Shown here in pieces: positions 21,713 through 32,283 of a stretch of DNA of 64,000 bases (positions are counted from its first letter, which is position 1; each line of letters opens with the position of its first letter). Source of the stretch: Pseudomonas aestuarii. GTDB lineage: Bacteria; Pseudomonadota; Gammaproteobacteria; Pseudomonadales; Pseudomonadaceae. Position numbers and translations under genes: made by a program. The notes beneath the pieces were generated by a model. It was not told the origin of the DNA. It saw nothing but the letters and a program-made list of their open reading frames with translations, and did not search any database. Location of the stretch: positions 124,001 to 188,000 of the forward strand of contig NZ_JAQJZJ010000006.1 of the NCBI RefSeq assembly GCF_027988105.1, in the 5' to 3' direction.

Positions 21713-22570
21713 ATGGAGACGACACAGTCGGACTACTCGATTTATCGGCAGGTGGTCACTCAGCTGATGAATGACCAGGAGCAGCTGCCCAGCCTGCCGA
21801 TGTTGACCCTGGAAATCCGCCGGGCGCTGGCCAAGCCCGAGGTCAGCATGCCCCAGCTGGTCAGCCTGATCAGCAGGGATCCGGCGCTCAGTGCGTTGCT
21901 GATGAAATACGCCTCCAGTGCCTTGCTGCGCAGCCGCGTGGCGCCGAAAACCCTGCAGGATGTGTTGCGCGTGCTCGGCCTGCAGCAGGTGGATCGGGTG
22001 GTGATGCTGCACAGCGTCAAGAGCCTGTTCGTGCTGCACAGTCCCAGCCACAAGTTGCTGTTCATGGACGCCTGGCAGCGACTGACCCTGAAGGCGAGCA
22101 TCTGCGGTTTTCTCGCGCGCAAGCTGGGGCAGGTGCAGGCCGATCATGCGGTGCTCGCCAGCCTGCTCAGCGAGGTGGGTTCGCTCGCGGTGCTCTCGGC
22201 CTTCAAGGGCGGCGACCTGGTGCCGACGCCGGCGCGTTACCACGGCCTGTGCCAGGCCTACAGCAAATCGCTGGGGCTGATGCTGCTGAAGAAGTGGGGC
22301 GTGGATGAGGCCTACGTGGACATCGTGCGCGAAGCGGGCAACTGGCCGCTGCAGCGCCAGCGGCAGATCGAGTTGCTCGATCTGGTCAACCTGAGTCTGT
22401 TCCACACCCTGCTTGATAGCGGCAGCGAAGCGCCGTTACCCGCACTGACCAGTCTGGCCGCCTATGCCAAGCTCAATGGCTTGCACAATGACGTGGCGGC
22501 GGACGGCAGCCTGGCCCTGGTCAGCCAGCATTGGGACGAGATCCAAGAGCTGGCCGCGGTACTGCGCTAA
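21713..22570 (+). CDS. HDOD-domain protein
   Basis: 285 aa, nearly all HDOD domain: LPSLPMLTLEIRRALAKPEVSMPQLVSLISRDPALSALLMKYASSALL, then the VLRVLGLQQVDRVVMLHSV helices. HDOD proteins lack the catalytic HD pair and act as regulatory modules in signalling and stress. No partner output domain is fused here. Start: GGGAGG at 21702 is well spaced for ATG 21713; the tandem ATG at 21710 is possible. Confidence 0.85.
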   Translation: METTQSDYSIYRQVVTQLMNDQEQLPSLPMLTLEIRRALAKPEVSMPQLVSLISRDPALSALLMKYASSALLRSRVAPKTLQDVLRVLGLQQVDRVVMLHSVKSLFVLHSPSHKLLFMDAWQRLTLKASICGFLARKLGQVQADHAVLASLLSEVGSLAVLSAFKGGDLVPTPARYHGLCQAYSKSLGLMLLKKWGVDEAYVDIVREAGNWPLQRQRQIELLDLVNLSLFHTLLDSGSEAPLPALTSLAAYAKLNGLHNDVAADGSLALVSQHWDEIQELAAVLR

Positions 22571-22604
22571 GGTTTGCCCAGGCATGAGCCTGTAAAGCTG
22601 CCCG

Positions 22605-24782
22605 CTACGGCTTGTTACGGTCCTTGAGCAGGTGGGCGGTGAGAGTGCGCAACGGCCCGAGTTGCCGGCAGATCAGCGCCAGCTGGGTCTGCACCAGGCG
22701 CTGCTGGTCGTCCAGGGCATCGGTGCGCTGCTCCAGCGCGGCGGCCAGTTGCTCTTCGGCATCGCTCTGGATCGCCACCGCCCGCTCTTCGGCCAGGCTG
22801 CTGGCGATTTCATCGAGGCTGGCGGCCAGGCGTGCGGCGCTCGCCGGCAGCGGGCTGTGCGGGTCGCCGAGGAGGACCTCACCGCGGTGCGCGCCGAGGC
22901 CCGAGAGATAACTCAAGAGGGTGTGCGAGAGCACCAGAAAGCGGAAGCCGATGTCCGCCTCCTTGCGGAAATGCCCGGGCTCCATGAGCATGTTGCCCAG
23001 GGTGGTGGACAGGGCGGCTTCGGCATTGTGCGCATTGCGTCGGGCCAGACGGTAGGCCAGGTCGTCGCGTTTGCCGCTGACATATTGCTGGATGATCTGA
23101 CGCAGGTAGGTGCTGTTGCAGCTGAGGGTGTTGGCCAGCATGCGGTTGAGTCGGCGCCCCTGCCAGTCCGGCAGGATCAGGAACACCGCCAGCCCGGCGA
23201 TCAGGCTGCCGATCAGGGTGTCGACCAGGCGTGGAAGGATCAAACCGTAGCCGTCGCCGACCTGGTTGAAGCAGAACAGCACCAGCAGGGTGATTGCCGC
23301 CGTGGCCAGGGTGTAGCGGCTGCTGCGGGTGGCGAAGAAGGCCACCCCGGCGGCCACGGCGAAGAAGGCCTGCACCAGCGGGCTGGGGAACAGGTCGAAC
23401 AGCGCCCAGCCGAGCACCAGGCCGAGCACCGTGCCGGCGATCCGCTGCACCAGCTTGAGGCGGGTGGCACCATAGTTCGGCTGGCAGACGAACACCGTGG
23501 TCAGCAGGATCCAGTAACCCTGGGTCGGATGGATCCAGTGCAGCACGCCATAGCCGGCGGCCAGGGCAATGGCCAGGCGCAGGGCGTGGCGAAACAGCAG
23601 CGAGGTCGGGGTCAGTTGCTGGCGCAGCCGCTCCGCGACCTCCTTGAACGACTGTGGTTCGCGATCCAGCAGGCTGCTGTCCTGCTGCTCGGCCAGGGCA
23701 TCGGGGTTGCTGGCGTGGCCGAGCAGTTGGTCGAGGGCCGCCAGGTTGCCGGCCAGGGCGCCCAGCGAGCGCAACAGCTGGCGCCAGGCCGGGTTGCTCT
23801 GCAGGCCCAGGTGCTGCAAGGAGGCATGCAGATCGTCCAGCGCCTGGCTGCAGTGCTCGCGGTACTCGAACGGCTGGCGCAGTTCGATGGCCTGGGCCAG
23901 GCGCTGACAGGCCTCGCCCTGCAGGCGCAGCAGACGCTGGCAGCGGAACAGCACATCGCTGTGAAAGAAGGCTTCGGCCAGTTCGTTGTAGGGGTAATGC
24001 GAGGAGCTGGCGCGCTCGTGGAGATCCTGGGCGAGGAAGTACAGCTTGAGGTAGCGACTGACCTTGCTGCCCGGTCGGTCATTGCCGACGCGGTGCAGGA
24101 TGATTTCCTTGGCAGCATTCAGCGCTGCCACCACTCGACCGTTCTGCTTGGCCAGGGCCAGGCGCCGCTCCTCCACGTCGAGTTGGCGCAGCGGCTCGAA
24201 CAGGGCGGCCTTGAGCTTGAGGTACTGGCCCAGTTCGCGGAACAGCCGGGCCAGGCTGTGTTGCACCGGCTGGTTGGCGAATAGCGCATTCCAGATCACC
24301 GACAGCACCCCGTACCAGGCCGCGCCGGCCATCATCATCAGCGGCTCCAGCCACAGGCCGGCAATGCCGCCGCGCTGTTCCACGCCGATCATGCTGTAGA
24401 TCGCCAGGATCAGGGTGGCCGAGCCCAGGGTGGCGTAGCGCTCGCCGAGGGCGCCGAGCATGCTCAGGGCAAACCCCGACAGCGCCAGGGCACTGACGAA
24501 CAACCAGGGGTAGGGGAACAGCCACTCGACCATGTAAGCCGCCGCGCTGAAGCAGCCGAGGGTCACCAGCAGCGCGGTCAGCCGACCTTGCCAGCTGTCG
24601 TCGGTCTCGGCCAGGGCGCTGGCGATCACCCCGAGAAACAGCGGCGTCAGCGCCTGCATCCAGTCCTGTGCCCAGCACAGCCACAGGCTGCCGCTGAGGG
24701 CGATGAACACCCGCAGGCTGTAGCTGAATTTATCCAGCGCCCACAGACGGCGCAGGGAATGGCGAAAAGAGCTGGCGGGCAT
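22605..24782 (-). CDS. FUSC/YccS family inner-membrane protein
   Basis: 725 aa with two membrane blocks, one N-terminal (residues about 25-170, six segments) and one central (about 395-520, including HWIHPTQGYWILLTTVFVCQPNYGATRLKLVQRIAGTVLGLVLG). Soluble parts follow each. This is the architecture of YccS/YhfK and aromatic-acid efflux AaeB relatives. The GYWxxLT and R(x)xGTxxG signatures are visible in the central block. Substrate unknown; there is no membrane-fusion partner beside it. It diverges from the nfeD unit. Confidence 0.88.
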   Translation of the reverse strand: MPASSFRHSLRRLWALDKFSYSLRVFIALSGSLWLCWAQDWMQALTPLFLGVIASALAETDDSWQGRLTALLVTLGCFSAAAYMVEWLFPYPWLFVSALALSGFALSMLGALGERYATLGSATLILAIYSMIGVEQRGGIAGLWLEPLMMMAGAAWYGVLSVIWNALFANQPVQHSLARLFRELGQYLKLKAALFEPLRQLDVEERRLALAKQNGRVVAALNAAKEIILHRVGNDRPGSKVSRYLKLYFLAQDLHERASSSHYPYNELAEAFFHSDVLFRCQRLLRLQGEACQRLAQAIELRQPFEYREHCSQALDDLHASLQHLGLQSNPAWRQLLRSLGALAGNLAALDQLLGHASNPDALAEQQDSSLLDREPQSFKEVAERLRQQLTPTSLLFRHALRLAIALAAGYGVLHWIHPTQGYWILLTTVFVCQPNYGATRLKLVQRIAGTVLGLVLGWALFDLFPSPLVQAFFAVAAGVAFFATRSSRYTLATAAITLLVLFCFNQVGDGYGLILPRLVDTLIGSLIAGLAVFLILPDWQGRRLNRMLANTLSCNSTYLRQIIQQYVSGKRDDLAYRLARRNAHNAEAALSTTLGNMLMEPGHFRKEADIGFRFLVLSHTLLSYLSGLGAHRGEVLLGDPHSPLPASAARLAASLDEIASSLAEERAVAIQSDAEEQLAAALEQRTDALDDQQRLVQTQLALICRQLGPLRTLTAHLLKDRNKP

Positions 24783-24990
24783 CCGGGCGACCTTGAGCAG
24801 CGGTAATAGTGAGCAGACTAACGGAGTATGCGGGCGTCTGGCACTCCCCTGCTGGCAGCTTTTGCTGGCTGTCTGTCAGCTCGGGGCGAGGATGCCGGCT
24901 CTGCGCGAAAAGTCATGGACTATCCTTCTAAGCAGACAACCGTGCTTTGCAAGTCTTTTGCCACCTGTAGCGGCTGTCGTGGAGAGGGCC

Positions 24991-26400
24991 GTGAAGGTTT
25001 TCCCGATACTGCGTTTGCTCCTGGTCCTAGGCCTGTTGCTCTTGCCCGCGGGGCTGATGGCGGCACCCGGGGTGGTGGTGGAGCTGCGCGTAAATGGTGC
25101 GATTGGCCCGGCCAGCGCCGATTACGTGGTGCGTGGCCTGTCCCGCGCGGTGGACGAGGGTGCGCAACTGGTGGTGCTGAGCATCGACACCCCCGGCGGT
25201 CTGGACACCTCGATGCGCTCGATCATCAAGGCGATTCTCGCCAGTCCGATTCCGGTGGCCAGCTACGTTGCCCCCAGTGGTGCACGGGCCGCCAGTGCCG
25301 GCACCTATATCCTCTATGCCAGCCATATTGCAGCGATGGCGCCGGGCACCAATCTCGGCGCAGCCACCCCGGTGCAGATCGGCGGCATGCCCGGTTCACC
25401 GTCGCCCGCCCCGGACCAGCCGGGCAGCGCCGATAAGGGCGACCAGCCCGACAATGCCGCCGAGGCGGAGAAGGCCGGGGTGCCGACCGATACCCTGAGT
25501 AAGAAACAAATCAACGATGCCTCCGCCTATATCCGCGGATTGGCGCAGATGCGCGGGCGCAATGCCGAGTGGGCCGAGCAGGCGGTGCGCGAGGCGGTCA
25601 GCCTGTCCGCCGAAGAAGCGCTCGCACGCAAGGTGGTCGATTACCTGGCCCGTGACCTGGCCGACCTGCTCAGGCAGCTGGACGGTAAAAACTTCAGCGC
25701 CGCCGGCGTCGAAGTGACGCTGCAAACCGCCGATGCCGTAGTGGTCAGCCGCGAGCCGGACTGGCGCGCACAGTTTCTGGCGGTGATCACCAATCCCAGC
25801 GTGGCGCTGCTGCTGATGATGATCGGCGTCTATGGATTGTTCTTCGAATTTTCCAACCCGGGCAGCGGCGTCGGCGGCGTGCTCGGTGGCATCTGCCTGA
25901 TTCTGGCGCTGTACGCCCTGCAGTTGTTGCCGGTCAACTACGCGGGAGTGGCCTTGATCCTGCTCGGCATCGCCTTTATCGCCGCCGAAGCATTCCTGCC
26001 GAGTTTCGGAGTGCTGGGGATTGGCGGGTTGGTCGCTTTCGTCTTCGGTGCCTTGATTCTGATCGACACCGAAGTGCCCGGCTTCGGCATACCCCTGGCG
26101 TTGATCGTGACCCTGGCCCTGACCACTGGCGCAGTGGTTTTCGCCATTCTCAGCATGGCCTTGCGCGCCAGGCGCCGCGCCCTGGTCGGCGGCGACAGCG
26201 AATTGATCGGCAGCCTGACGCGGATCCAGGCGGTGCAGCCGAGCAACCCGCTGGGCGGCTGGGTGCAACTGCAAGGCGAGAACTGGCAGGTTGTCAGCCA
26301 GGTGCCGCTGCAGCCCGGCCAACAGGTGCGGGTGCTGGCGCGCAAAGGCTCGACGCTGGACGTCGCCACCACTGAAGAAACACCGCCACAAGGAGACTGA
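24991..26400 (+). CDS. nfeD: NfeD-family membrane serine protease (long form, ClpP-class plus NfeD domain)
   Basis: 469 aa from GTG 24991 (ribosome site GGAGAG, signal peptide to about residue 24). Residues 28-225 form a ClpP-like protease domain: [13 protein letters not shown], then [15 protein letters not shown] with Ser102 as likely nucleophile, and Lys171/172 in [12 protein letters not shown] as likely general base (Ser-Lys dyad). A membrane block spans about 255-380 and the OB-like NfeD domain ends the protein. The slipin gene starts one base after its stop. Proteases of this type cleave the C-terminus of the partner stomatin, and the pair is thought to act in membrane quality control. 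The upstream open frame from 24793 is not expected to be translated. Confidence 0.9.
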   Translation: MKVFPILRLLLVLGLLLLPAGLMAAPGVVVELRVNGAIGPASADYVVRGLSRAVDEGAQLVVLSIDTPGGLDTSMRSIIKAILASPIPVASYVAPSGARAASAGTYILYASHIAAMAPGTNLGAATPVQIGGMPGSPSPAPDQPGSADKGDQPDNAAEAEKAGVPTDTLSKKQINDASAYIRGLAQMRGRNAEWAEQAVREAVSLSAEEALARKVVDYLARDLADLLRQLDGKNFSAAGVEVTLQTADAVVVSREPDWRAQFLAVITNPSVALLLMMIGVYGLFFEFSNPGSGVGGVLGGICLILALYALQLLPVNYAGVALILLGIAFIAAEAFLPSFGVLGIGGLVAFVFGALILIDTEVPGFGIPLALIVTLALTTGAVVFAILSMALRARRRALVGGDSELIGSLTRIQAVQPSNPLGGWVQLQGENWQVVSQVPLQPGQQVRVLARKGSTLDVATTEETPPQGD

Positions 26401-26401
26401 C

Positions 26402-27160
26402 ATGGGTTTCGAATTGAGTTTTGCCACGCTGGCGGTGCTGCTGATGGCGCTGCTGATTTCGGCGTTCCGCATCCTGCGCGAATACGAGCGCGGCGTGGTG
26501 TTCCAGTTGGGACGCTTCTGGAAGGTCAAGGGACCGGGTCTGGTGATCATCATCCCGGGCATCCAGCAGATGGTCCGTGTCGATTTGCGCACCATCGTCC
26601 TGGACGTGCCGACCCAGGATGTGATTTCCCGCGACAACGTCTCGGTCAAGGTCAATGCGGTGATCTATTTCCGCGTCCTCGATCCGCAGAAGGCGATCAT
26701 CCAGGTCGAGGATTACCACGGCGCCACCAGCCAGTTGTCGCAAACCACCCTGCGCGCGGTACTCGGCAAGCATGAGCTGGACGAGATGCTCGCCGAGCGC
26801 GAACGCTTGAATGTCGATATCCAGCAAGTGTTGGACGCGCAGACCGACGCCTGGGGCATCAAGGTGGCGAACGTCGAGATCAAGCATGTCGACCTCGACG
26901 AATCGATGATTCGGGCCATCGCCAAGCAAGCCGAGGCCGAGCGCGAGCGGCGGGCCAAGGTGATTCATGCCGAGGGTGAATTGCAGGCCTCGGAAAAACT
27001 CATGCAGGCCGCCGAAATGCTCGGCCGCCAGCCTGGGGCCATGCAGCTGCGCTACATGCAGACCCTGAGCAATATCGCCAGTGACAAGAGTTCGACCATC
27101 GTCTTTCCGCTGCCGATCGAGCTGCTTCAGGGCATGGCCGAACTCAAGGGTAAGAGTTAG
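26402..27160 (+). CDS. Slipin, SPFH/band 7 (stomatin-like) protein
   Basis: 252 aa: one N-terminal membrane anchor, then the band 7 domain ([29 protein letters not shown]-type [33 protein letters not shown], and [30 protein letters not shown]). It ends with the coiled-coil [18 protein letters not shown]. Forms oligomeric membrane microdomain scaffolds. It abuts nfeD (1-bp gap), its expected protease partner. Confidence 0.94.
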   Translation: MGFELSFATLAVLLMALLISAFRILREYERGVVFQLGRFWKVKGPGLVIIIPGIQQMVRVDLRTIVLDVPTQDVISRDNVSVKVNAVIYFRVLDPQKAIIQVEDYHGATSQLSQTTLRAVLGKHELDEMLAERERLNVDIQQVLDAQTDAWGIKVANVEIKHVDLDESMIRAIAKQAEAERERRAKVIHAEGELQASEKLMQAAEMLGRQPGAMQLRYMQTLSNIASDKSSTIVFPLPIELLQGMAELKGKS

Positions 27161-27235
27161 CCGGCCAGCGACCGCGCAGGGACTCGCGGTATGCGAGCCC
27201 CTGCACCGCGGTCGAGGCTGCTGACGGAGGCTGCG

Positions 27236-28732
27236 ATGAACATCCGCTACGAGAGTATTCTGGCCACCATCGGCCGCACCCCGGTTATCCGTATCAACCG
27301 CCTGGCGCCGGCCGGCATCGAGTTGTACGTCAAGGCGGAAGCCTTCAACCCCATGGGCTCGGTGAAGGACCGCATGGCCCTCAGCGTGATCGAGGCGGCC
27401 GAAGCCAGCGGTGCGCTGCAACCCGGGCAGACGGTGATCGAGGCCACCAGCGGTAACACCGGCATTGGCCTGGCCATGGTCTGCGCCGCCAAGGGTTACC
27501 CACTGGTGGTGACCATGGCCGAGAATTTCAGTATCGAACGGCGCAAGATCCTGCGTTTTCTTGGTGCGCGGGTGGTGCTCACCCCGGCGGCGCTGAAGGG
27601 CAGCGGTATGGTCGGCAAGGCCGAGGAGCTGGCGGCGGCCCACGGCTGGTTCCTGGTGCGCCAGTTCGAGAACGAGGCCAACGCCGACGCCCACACGCGC
27701 ACCACTGCCCTGGAAATTCTCGATGCCTTCGCCGATGGCCAGCTTGATTACTTCGTCACCGGCTATGGCACCGGCGGCACGCTCAAAGGCACCGCGCGGG
27801 TGTTGCGCGAGTACCGCCCGACAACCCGCATCGTGGTCTGCGAGCCGGATAACTCGCCGCTGCTGGGCAGTGGTATCGAACAAATGCATGACGCCGAGGG
27901 TCGGCCGCTGAACAGTCACCCGGCGTTTCGCCCGCATCTGATGCAAGGCTGGACCCCGGACTTCATCCCCAAGCTTACCGACGATGCCCGCCGGCTGGGC
28001 CTGATCGACCGGATCATGCCGGTCAACGGCAACCAGGCCCTGCACTACGCCCGTCAGCTGGCGCGCCAGGAGGGCATCTTCTGCGGGCCTTCGAGTGGCG
28101 CCACCTTCGCCGGTGCCATGGCGGTGGCCGCCGAGGCTGCCCCTGGCAGTCGCATCCTCTGCATGCTGCCGGATACCGGCGAGCGCTATTTGTCCACGCC
28201 GCTGTTCGAGGACATTGCCGTGGACATGACCGCGGAGGAGCAAGACCTGGCCAGTTCCACGCCCAACTTTCGCTTCGACGTTGCCGTCAGCGCGCCCGGC
28301 GCCGGGCCGTCGGCGCCTGTCGAGCCGGCTGCTGATGCCGAGACCGAGGCGCTGCTGGCGCAGATCCTCGCCGACCCGCAGCGGCCATTGGTGATGTTCG
28401 CCCTGGAGTGGTGCGAGTTCTGCTGGTCGGCGCGCAAGCTGTTCCATGCCCTGGGCGTGGCCTACCGCTCGATCGACCTGGACTCGGTCGAATACCAGCA
28501 GGGCGACCTCGGCGGCCGCCTGCGTGTGGCGCTGCGGCACAAGAGCGGGATGCTCACCATCCCGCAAGTCTTCATCGGTGGCGAGCTGGTCGGTGGCTGC
28601 AACGAACTGTTTGGCGCCTATGCCGATGGCCGGCTCGCCACCATGCTGCGGGCCCACGGCGTCGACTTGGCTGAGGCGCCGACGATAGATCCGGCGACTC
28701 TGGCGCCGGCCTGGCTGCATCCGCGCAGCTGA
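27236..28732 (+). CDS. Cysteine synthase-like PLP enzyme fused to a C-terminal glutaredoxin domain
   Basis: 498 aa. Residues 1-330 are a fold-type II PLP enzyme of the cysteine synthase/cystathionine beta-synthase group: SVKDR with Lys44 as the PLP Schiff base, TSGNTG for the substrate carboxylate, GTGGT for the phosphate, and PSSG plus LPDTGERYLST at the end. After a linker of about 35 residues rich in Pro and Ala, residues 375-490 form a glutaredoxin domain with a dithiol site (WCEFC, Cys393 and Cys396) and the cis-Pro TIPQVFIGG and GGCNEL motifs. The CysK half is complete. A thiol carrier on a sulfur-transfer enzyme suggests redox control or release of a protein-bound sulfur product. The start follows GGAGG-like sequence at about 27226. 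Confidence 0.88.
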   Translation: MNIRYESILATIGRTPVIRINRLAPAGIELYVKAEAFNPMGSVKDRMALSVIEAAEASGALQPGQTVIEATSGNTGIGLAMVCAAKGYPLVVTMAENFSIERRKILRFLGARVVLTPAALKGSGMVGKAEELAAAHGWFLVRQFENEANADAHTRTTALEILDAFADGQLDYFVTGYGTGGTLKGTARVLREYRPTTRIVVCEPDNSPLLGSGIEQMHDAEGRPLNSHPAFRPHLMQGWTPDFIPKLTDDARRLGLIDRIMPVNGNQALHYARQLARQEGIFCGPSSGATFAGAMAVAAEAAPGSRILCMLPDTGERYLSTPLFEDIAVDMTAEEQDLASSTPNFRFDVAVSAPGAGPSAPVEPAADAETEALLAQILADPQRPLVMFALEWCEFCWSARKLFHALGVAYRSIDLDSVEYQQGDLGGRLRVALRHKSGMLTIPQVFIGGELVGGCNELFGAYADGRLATMLRAHGVDLAEAPTIDPATLAPAWLHPRS

Positions 28733-28895
28733 CCGGCGGCGGACAAGCTGTCGCGCTCTGCGCCTAGTGCAGGGAAGCGTGCCGAGATATGCGGGTGAAT
28801 TAGGGCTTTGCCCTGAAACGTAGCGGATATACAGGGAGGCCAGCCCCGTTGCTCTTCTAGACTTCAAGGTACTCGGCTGGATTAAGGAGAAGATC

Positions 28896-30020
28896 ATGCG
28901 TATCGGTGTTCCCAAAGAGATCAAGAACCATGAGTACCGCGTTGGCCTGACCCCGCACTCGGTCGCCGAACTGACCAGCCTTGGCCATCAGGTCTGGGTC
29001 GAGACGTTGGCCGGCGCCGCCATCGGCTTCAGCGACGGCGACTACCAGGCGGCTGGCGCGCAGATCGCCGGGGACGCGGCGCAGGTGTTTGCCGAGGCGC
29101 AATTGATCGTCAAGGTCAAGGAACCATTGACCGCCGAGCGCGCACGGCTGCGTCCCGAGCACACCCTGTTCACCTACCTGCACCTGGCGCCGGACCGGCC
29201 GCAGACCGACGAGTTGATGGCCAGCGGCGCCACCTGCATCGCCTACGAAACCGTCACCGACAGCCACGGTCGTCTGCCGTTGCTGGCGCCGATGTCCGAG
29301 GTCGCCGGGCGCATGTCGATCCAGGCCGGAGCCAACTGCCTGGAAAAAGCCAAGGGCGGGCGCGGAGTGCTGCTCGGCGGCGTACCGGGGGTGGCGCCAG
29401 GCAAGGTGGTGATCCTCGGCGGCGGCGTGGTCGGCAGTCATGCCCTGGCCATGGCGGTGGGGCTGGGCGCCGACGTCACGGTGCTGGACAAGAACGTCGA
29501 TGCCCTGCGGCGTCTGGACAACCAGTACGCCAGCCGCATCACCACCCTCTATTCGACCGGCGCTACACTGCGCGAGCAGATCCTCGCGGCCGACCTGGTG
29601 ATCGGTGGCGTACTGATTCCCGGTGCCGCCGCGCCCAAGCTGATCAGCGCCGAGATGGTCCGGCAAATGCAGCCCGGCTCGGTGCTGGTGGATGTGGCGA
29701 TCGACCAGGGTGGCTGTGCCGAGACTTCGAAAGCCACCACCCACGCCGATCCGACCTATGTGGTCGACGAAGTGGTGCACTACTGCGTGGCCAATATGCC
29801 CGGTGCGGTGGCGCGCACCTCGACCCTGGCGCTGAACAACGCGACCCTGCCATTCGTCATCGCACTTGCCGAGAAAGGCGTGCGCCGCGCGCTTGAGGAT
29901 GACCCGCACCTGCGCAACGGCCTCAACGTGGCCAAGGGTGTGATCACCTGCGCCAGCGTCGCCGAGGCCCACGGCCTGCCCTCCCAGTCGGCGGCCAGCG
30001 TGCTCGAGCATTTGCTGTAG
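28896..30020 (+). CDS. ald: Alanine dehydrogenase
   Basis: NAD-dependent L-alanine dehydrogenase, 374 aa. N-terminus [20 protein letters not shown] with catalytic Lys/Arg region, LIVKVKEPL (substrate Lys), FTYLHLAPD (His96 type), [20 protein letters not shown], and the NAD loop [22 protein letters not shown]. Length and motifs are standard. It links alanine to pyruvate and ammonia and is often controlled by an Lrp-type AldR; no such gene is adjacent. An AAGGAG site precedes the ATG. Confidence 0.96.
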   Translation: MRIGVPKEIKNHEYRVGLTPHSVAELTSLGHQVWVETLAGAAIGFSDGDYQAAGAQIAGDAAQVFAEAQLIVKVKEPLTAERARLRPEHTLFTYLHLAPDRPQTDELMASGATCIAYETVTDSHGRLPLLAPMSEVAGRMSIQAGANCLEKAKGGRGVLLGGVPGVAPGKVVILGGGVVGSHALAMAVGLGADVTVLDKNVDALRRLDNQYASRITTLYSTGATLREQILAADLVIGGVLIPGAAAPKLISAEMVRQMQPGSVLVDVAIDQGGCAETSKATTHADPTYVVDEVVHYCVANMPGAVARTSTLALNNATLPFVIALAEKGVRRALEDDPHLRNGLNVAKGVITCASVAEAHGLPSQSAASVLEHLL

Positions 30021-30132
30021 CGCGGGCGGCCGCGCAGGTTGGGAGCTTCGATGGTTCCCACGCTCTGCGTCCTACCCCTGGTCAGGACCTGGGTACGATC
30101 AAAATGTGGCTTGGAAGGGGCTCGGCTCGGGC

Positions 30133-30153
30133 AGGGTGCGCACGGCGCACCCT
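30133..30153. repeat. Short palindromic element between ald and the PAP2 gene
   Basis: Perfect 9-bp arms AGGGTGCGC-ACG-GCGCACCCT in the space between two convergent genes. GTAGGGTGCGC-type palindromes are common dispersed intergenic elements in Pseudomonas. It could also end transcripts from both sides, though there is no T-tract. Confidence 0.5.
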
Positions 30154-30220
30154 ACTTGATTGCATCGGGCCAGATAACTTGAGGCCGCCTAGCTGAGCCG
30201 CCTTCACTTCGCGGTGCTTC

Positions 30221-31015
30221 TCAATGCCCCGAAATCACGCTGAACCGCCCCAGCAGCGGCAGGCGGGCCAGTTGGCGGGTCAGCGGTGCGCTGCAGCGCT
30301 CCAACCAGGCGCTGGCCTTGTCAGCGAAGTGCGTATAGCAGCCCCAGGCCAGCGCCAGCAGGCTGAGGAACACCCCGCCGACCAGCGCGTCCGAAGCCCA
30401 ATGGGCGCCAGCGACCAGGCGCGGCAGCATGAACAGCACGGCCATGCTCCAGACCAGCAGGAGCCTCCAGCCGCGGGCGAAGAAACTCATGAACAGCGCC
30501 CAGATCAGCAGCACCGAGGCGTGGTCGCCGGGGAAGCTGCGGCTGGCGCTGTCTTTCATGTCCCAGCGCTCTTTCCAGGTGGGGAACAGCTCGGTCAGGC
30601 GCGCGCTGCCTTCTACCACCAGCGAGGCGCTCGGCCGTTGCCAGCCCATCAGCTTGACCAGCTCGGCGAAGCCGACACGCCACAGCAGCAACACCAGCAA
30701 GACGGTAAGAAAGGCGAACAGCGCCCGGCGTACATGGGCGCCGCTGAACAGCAGATCGGCCTTGAGCATCACTGCCAGCATCAGCAGGCCGACCCCCAGG
30801 TCCACCGGGCGCATGCTGGCGATGGCCCAGGTCTGTGCCCACAGGCCGGCCGCATGCACCGGCTCGTTGAGCAGGGCGAACAGGGTCAGGTCGAGTTGAT
30901 CCCAGAGCTGGCGGGTCGGCTGCCACAGCCAACTGGCGAGCAGCAGCACGGCGCCGATGTGGCAGAGCAGCAGGGGGCGCAGGCGCCATTGGCTGTTGAG
31001 AAAAGTAGTGGGCAT
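30221..31015 (-). CDS. PAP2-family membrane phosphatase
   Basis: 264 aa, about six membrane segments. Phosphatase motifs: KLMGWQRP (Lys121, Arg127, slightly short spacing for motif 1), SRSFPGDHAS (motif 2, His165), and RLVAGAHWASD (motif 3, Arg199, His205, Asp209). Members dephosphorylate undecaprenyl pyrophosphate, phosphatidate or lipid A. Start: ATG 31015 has AAGGAG at good spacing and begins MPTTFLNSQWRLRP; the frame extends to 31279 but through the region upstream of hslO. Confidence 0.87.
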   Translation of the reverse strand: MPTTFLNSQWRLRPLLLCHIGAVLLLASWLWQPTRQLWDQLDLTLFALLNEPVHAAGLWAQTWAIASMRPVDLGVGLLMLAVMLKADLLFSGAHVRRALFAFLTVLLVLLLWRVGFAELVKLMGWQRPSASLVVEGSARLTELFPTWKERWDMKDSASRSFPGDHASVLLIWALFMSFFARGWRLLLVWSMAVLFMLPRLVAGAHWASDALVGGVFLSLLALAWGCYTHFADKASAWLERCSAPLTRQLARLPLLGRFSVISGH

Positions 31016-31235
31016 GATGCTGCTCCTTGCTGAAAAATAATCGTGTGCCTTCCAGGCGGCGCGCATTGTAGGGGAGCTGGCGGGTGTTTGCATGTGACGT
31101 GCGCGCCAAATTCCCCGGGAATGATCGTTTTTCGGCGCGTCCGTGACGGTCATTCGGCGCGCGGCCCTTGGTTGGGCCGGCATTTGTGCATAAAATCGCC
31201 AGCCTCTAGCAATTCCCCTTGCAGGCGAGCCCGCT

Positions 31236-32123
31236 ATGCCCGATTTCACCCAACGCTTTCTGTTCGACGACGCCGACATTCGCGGCGAGTTGGTCGTCCT
31301 GGGCGAGAGCTACCAGCACGTGCTGGCCAAACATGACTATCCGCAGCCGGTCGCGCAATTGCTCGGCGAGCTGCTGGCCGCCGCGGCCCTGCTGGTGGGC
31401 ACCCTGAAGTTCGACGGCCTGCTGATTTTGCAGGCGCGCTCCTCGGGTGCGCTGCCGCTGTTGATGGTCGAATGCTCCAGCGCCGGCGAACTGCGCGGGA
31501 TCGCCCGCTACCATGCCGAGCAGATTGGCGCCGATGCCGGGCTGGCCGAGCTGATGCCCGATGGTGTGCTGGCGATGACCGTTGACCCCACCCAGGGCCA
31601 GCGCTATCAAGGTATCGTCGACCTGGATGGCGCCACGCTGAGCGATTGCCTGACCAACTATTTCACCACGTCCGAGCAATTGGCCACCCGCTTCTGGCTC
31701 TGTGCCGATGGTCAGCGTGCGCGCGGTATGCTGCTCCAGCAATTGCCGGCCGATCGCTTGAAAGAGCCTGAAGAGCGTGAGGCCAGTTGGCAGCATGTGA
31801 CGACCCTGGCCGGTACCTTGACCCACGAAGAGCTGCTGGGCCTGGACAACGAAACCCTGTTGCATCGCCTCTATCATGAGGAGTCGCTGCGCCTGTTCGA
31901 GCCGCGAACGCTGCAATTTCGCTGCAGCTGCTCGCGGGAGCGTTCGGCCAATGCGTTGGTCAGTCTCGGTCAGGCCGATGCCGAGCTGCTGTTGAGCGAG
32001 CATGCCGGCCAGGTGGTGATCGACTGCCAGTTCTGCAACCAACGCTATGCGTTCGATGCAGCCGACATCGCCCAGCTGTTTGCTGGCGGCGGCAGTGCTG
32101 GGCCTGCGGACACGCTGCATTGA
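31236..32123 (+). CDS. hslO: Hsp33, redox-regulated chaperone
   Basis: 295 aa. The C-terminal redox switch is intact: Cys230-Ser-Cys232 ([10 protein letters not shown]) and Cys264-Gln-Phe-Cys267, the four zinc-binding thiolates whose oxidation activates the holdase. The N-terminal domain ([21 protein letters not shown]) is typical. It is active under oxidative stress in the cytoplasm. It lies 160 bp upstream of pckA on the same strand. Confidence 0.96.
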   Translation: MPDFTQRFLFDDADIRGELVVLGESYQHVLAKHDYPQPVAQLLGELLAAAALLVGTLKFDGLLILQARSSGALPLLMVECSSAGELRGIARYHAEQIGADAGLAELMPDGVLAMTVDPTQGQRYQGIVDLDGATLSDCLTNYFTTSEQLATRFWLCADGQRARGMLLQQLPADRLKEPEEREASWQHVTTLAGTLTHEELLGLDNETLLHRLYHEESLRLFEPRTLQFRCSCSRERSANALVSLGQADAELLLSEHAGQVVIDCQFCNQRYAFDAADIAQLFAGGGSAGPADTLH

Positions 32124-32214
32124 CGCCGATAGCGTTCGTCTATCGACCCGCTTAGCGGATCGGGTGCTGCCAATAGACGTGCTTTCTGGCATACTTCCGC
32201 GACTTTTTTCTCGC

Positions 32215-32241
32215 TGTAGTAGTGTCTTTGCTTTTACTACA
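32215..32241. promoter_or_regulatory. Inverted repeat upstream of pckA
   Basis: Perfect 7-bp arms TGTAGTA and TACTACA with 13 nt between, in the leader/promoter region of pckA next to a T-rich stretch. Plausible operator half-sites; the arm sequence slightly recalls HexR-type half-sites but the spacing is wrong. Confidence 0.35.
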
Positions 32242-32283
32242 AACCGTTTGGAAAACTCGGCCCATTGGCCGACGGGGACCCTC

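Noticed and set aside
26294..28924. Minus-strand open frame of 876 codons across slipin and the cysteine synthase fusion
   Set aside because: It is antisense to two genes with clear motifs, has no domain and reads as a GC-rich shadow.
32215..32241. Inverted repeat upstream of pckA, considered as a HexR box
   Set aside because: The half-sites resemble TGTARTA-type arms, but HexR sites have a 3-4 bp centre and this has 13 bp. I kept it only as an unnamed repeat.
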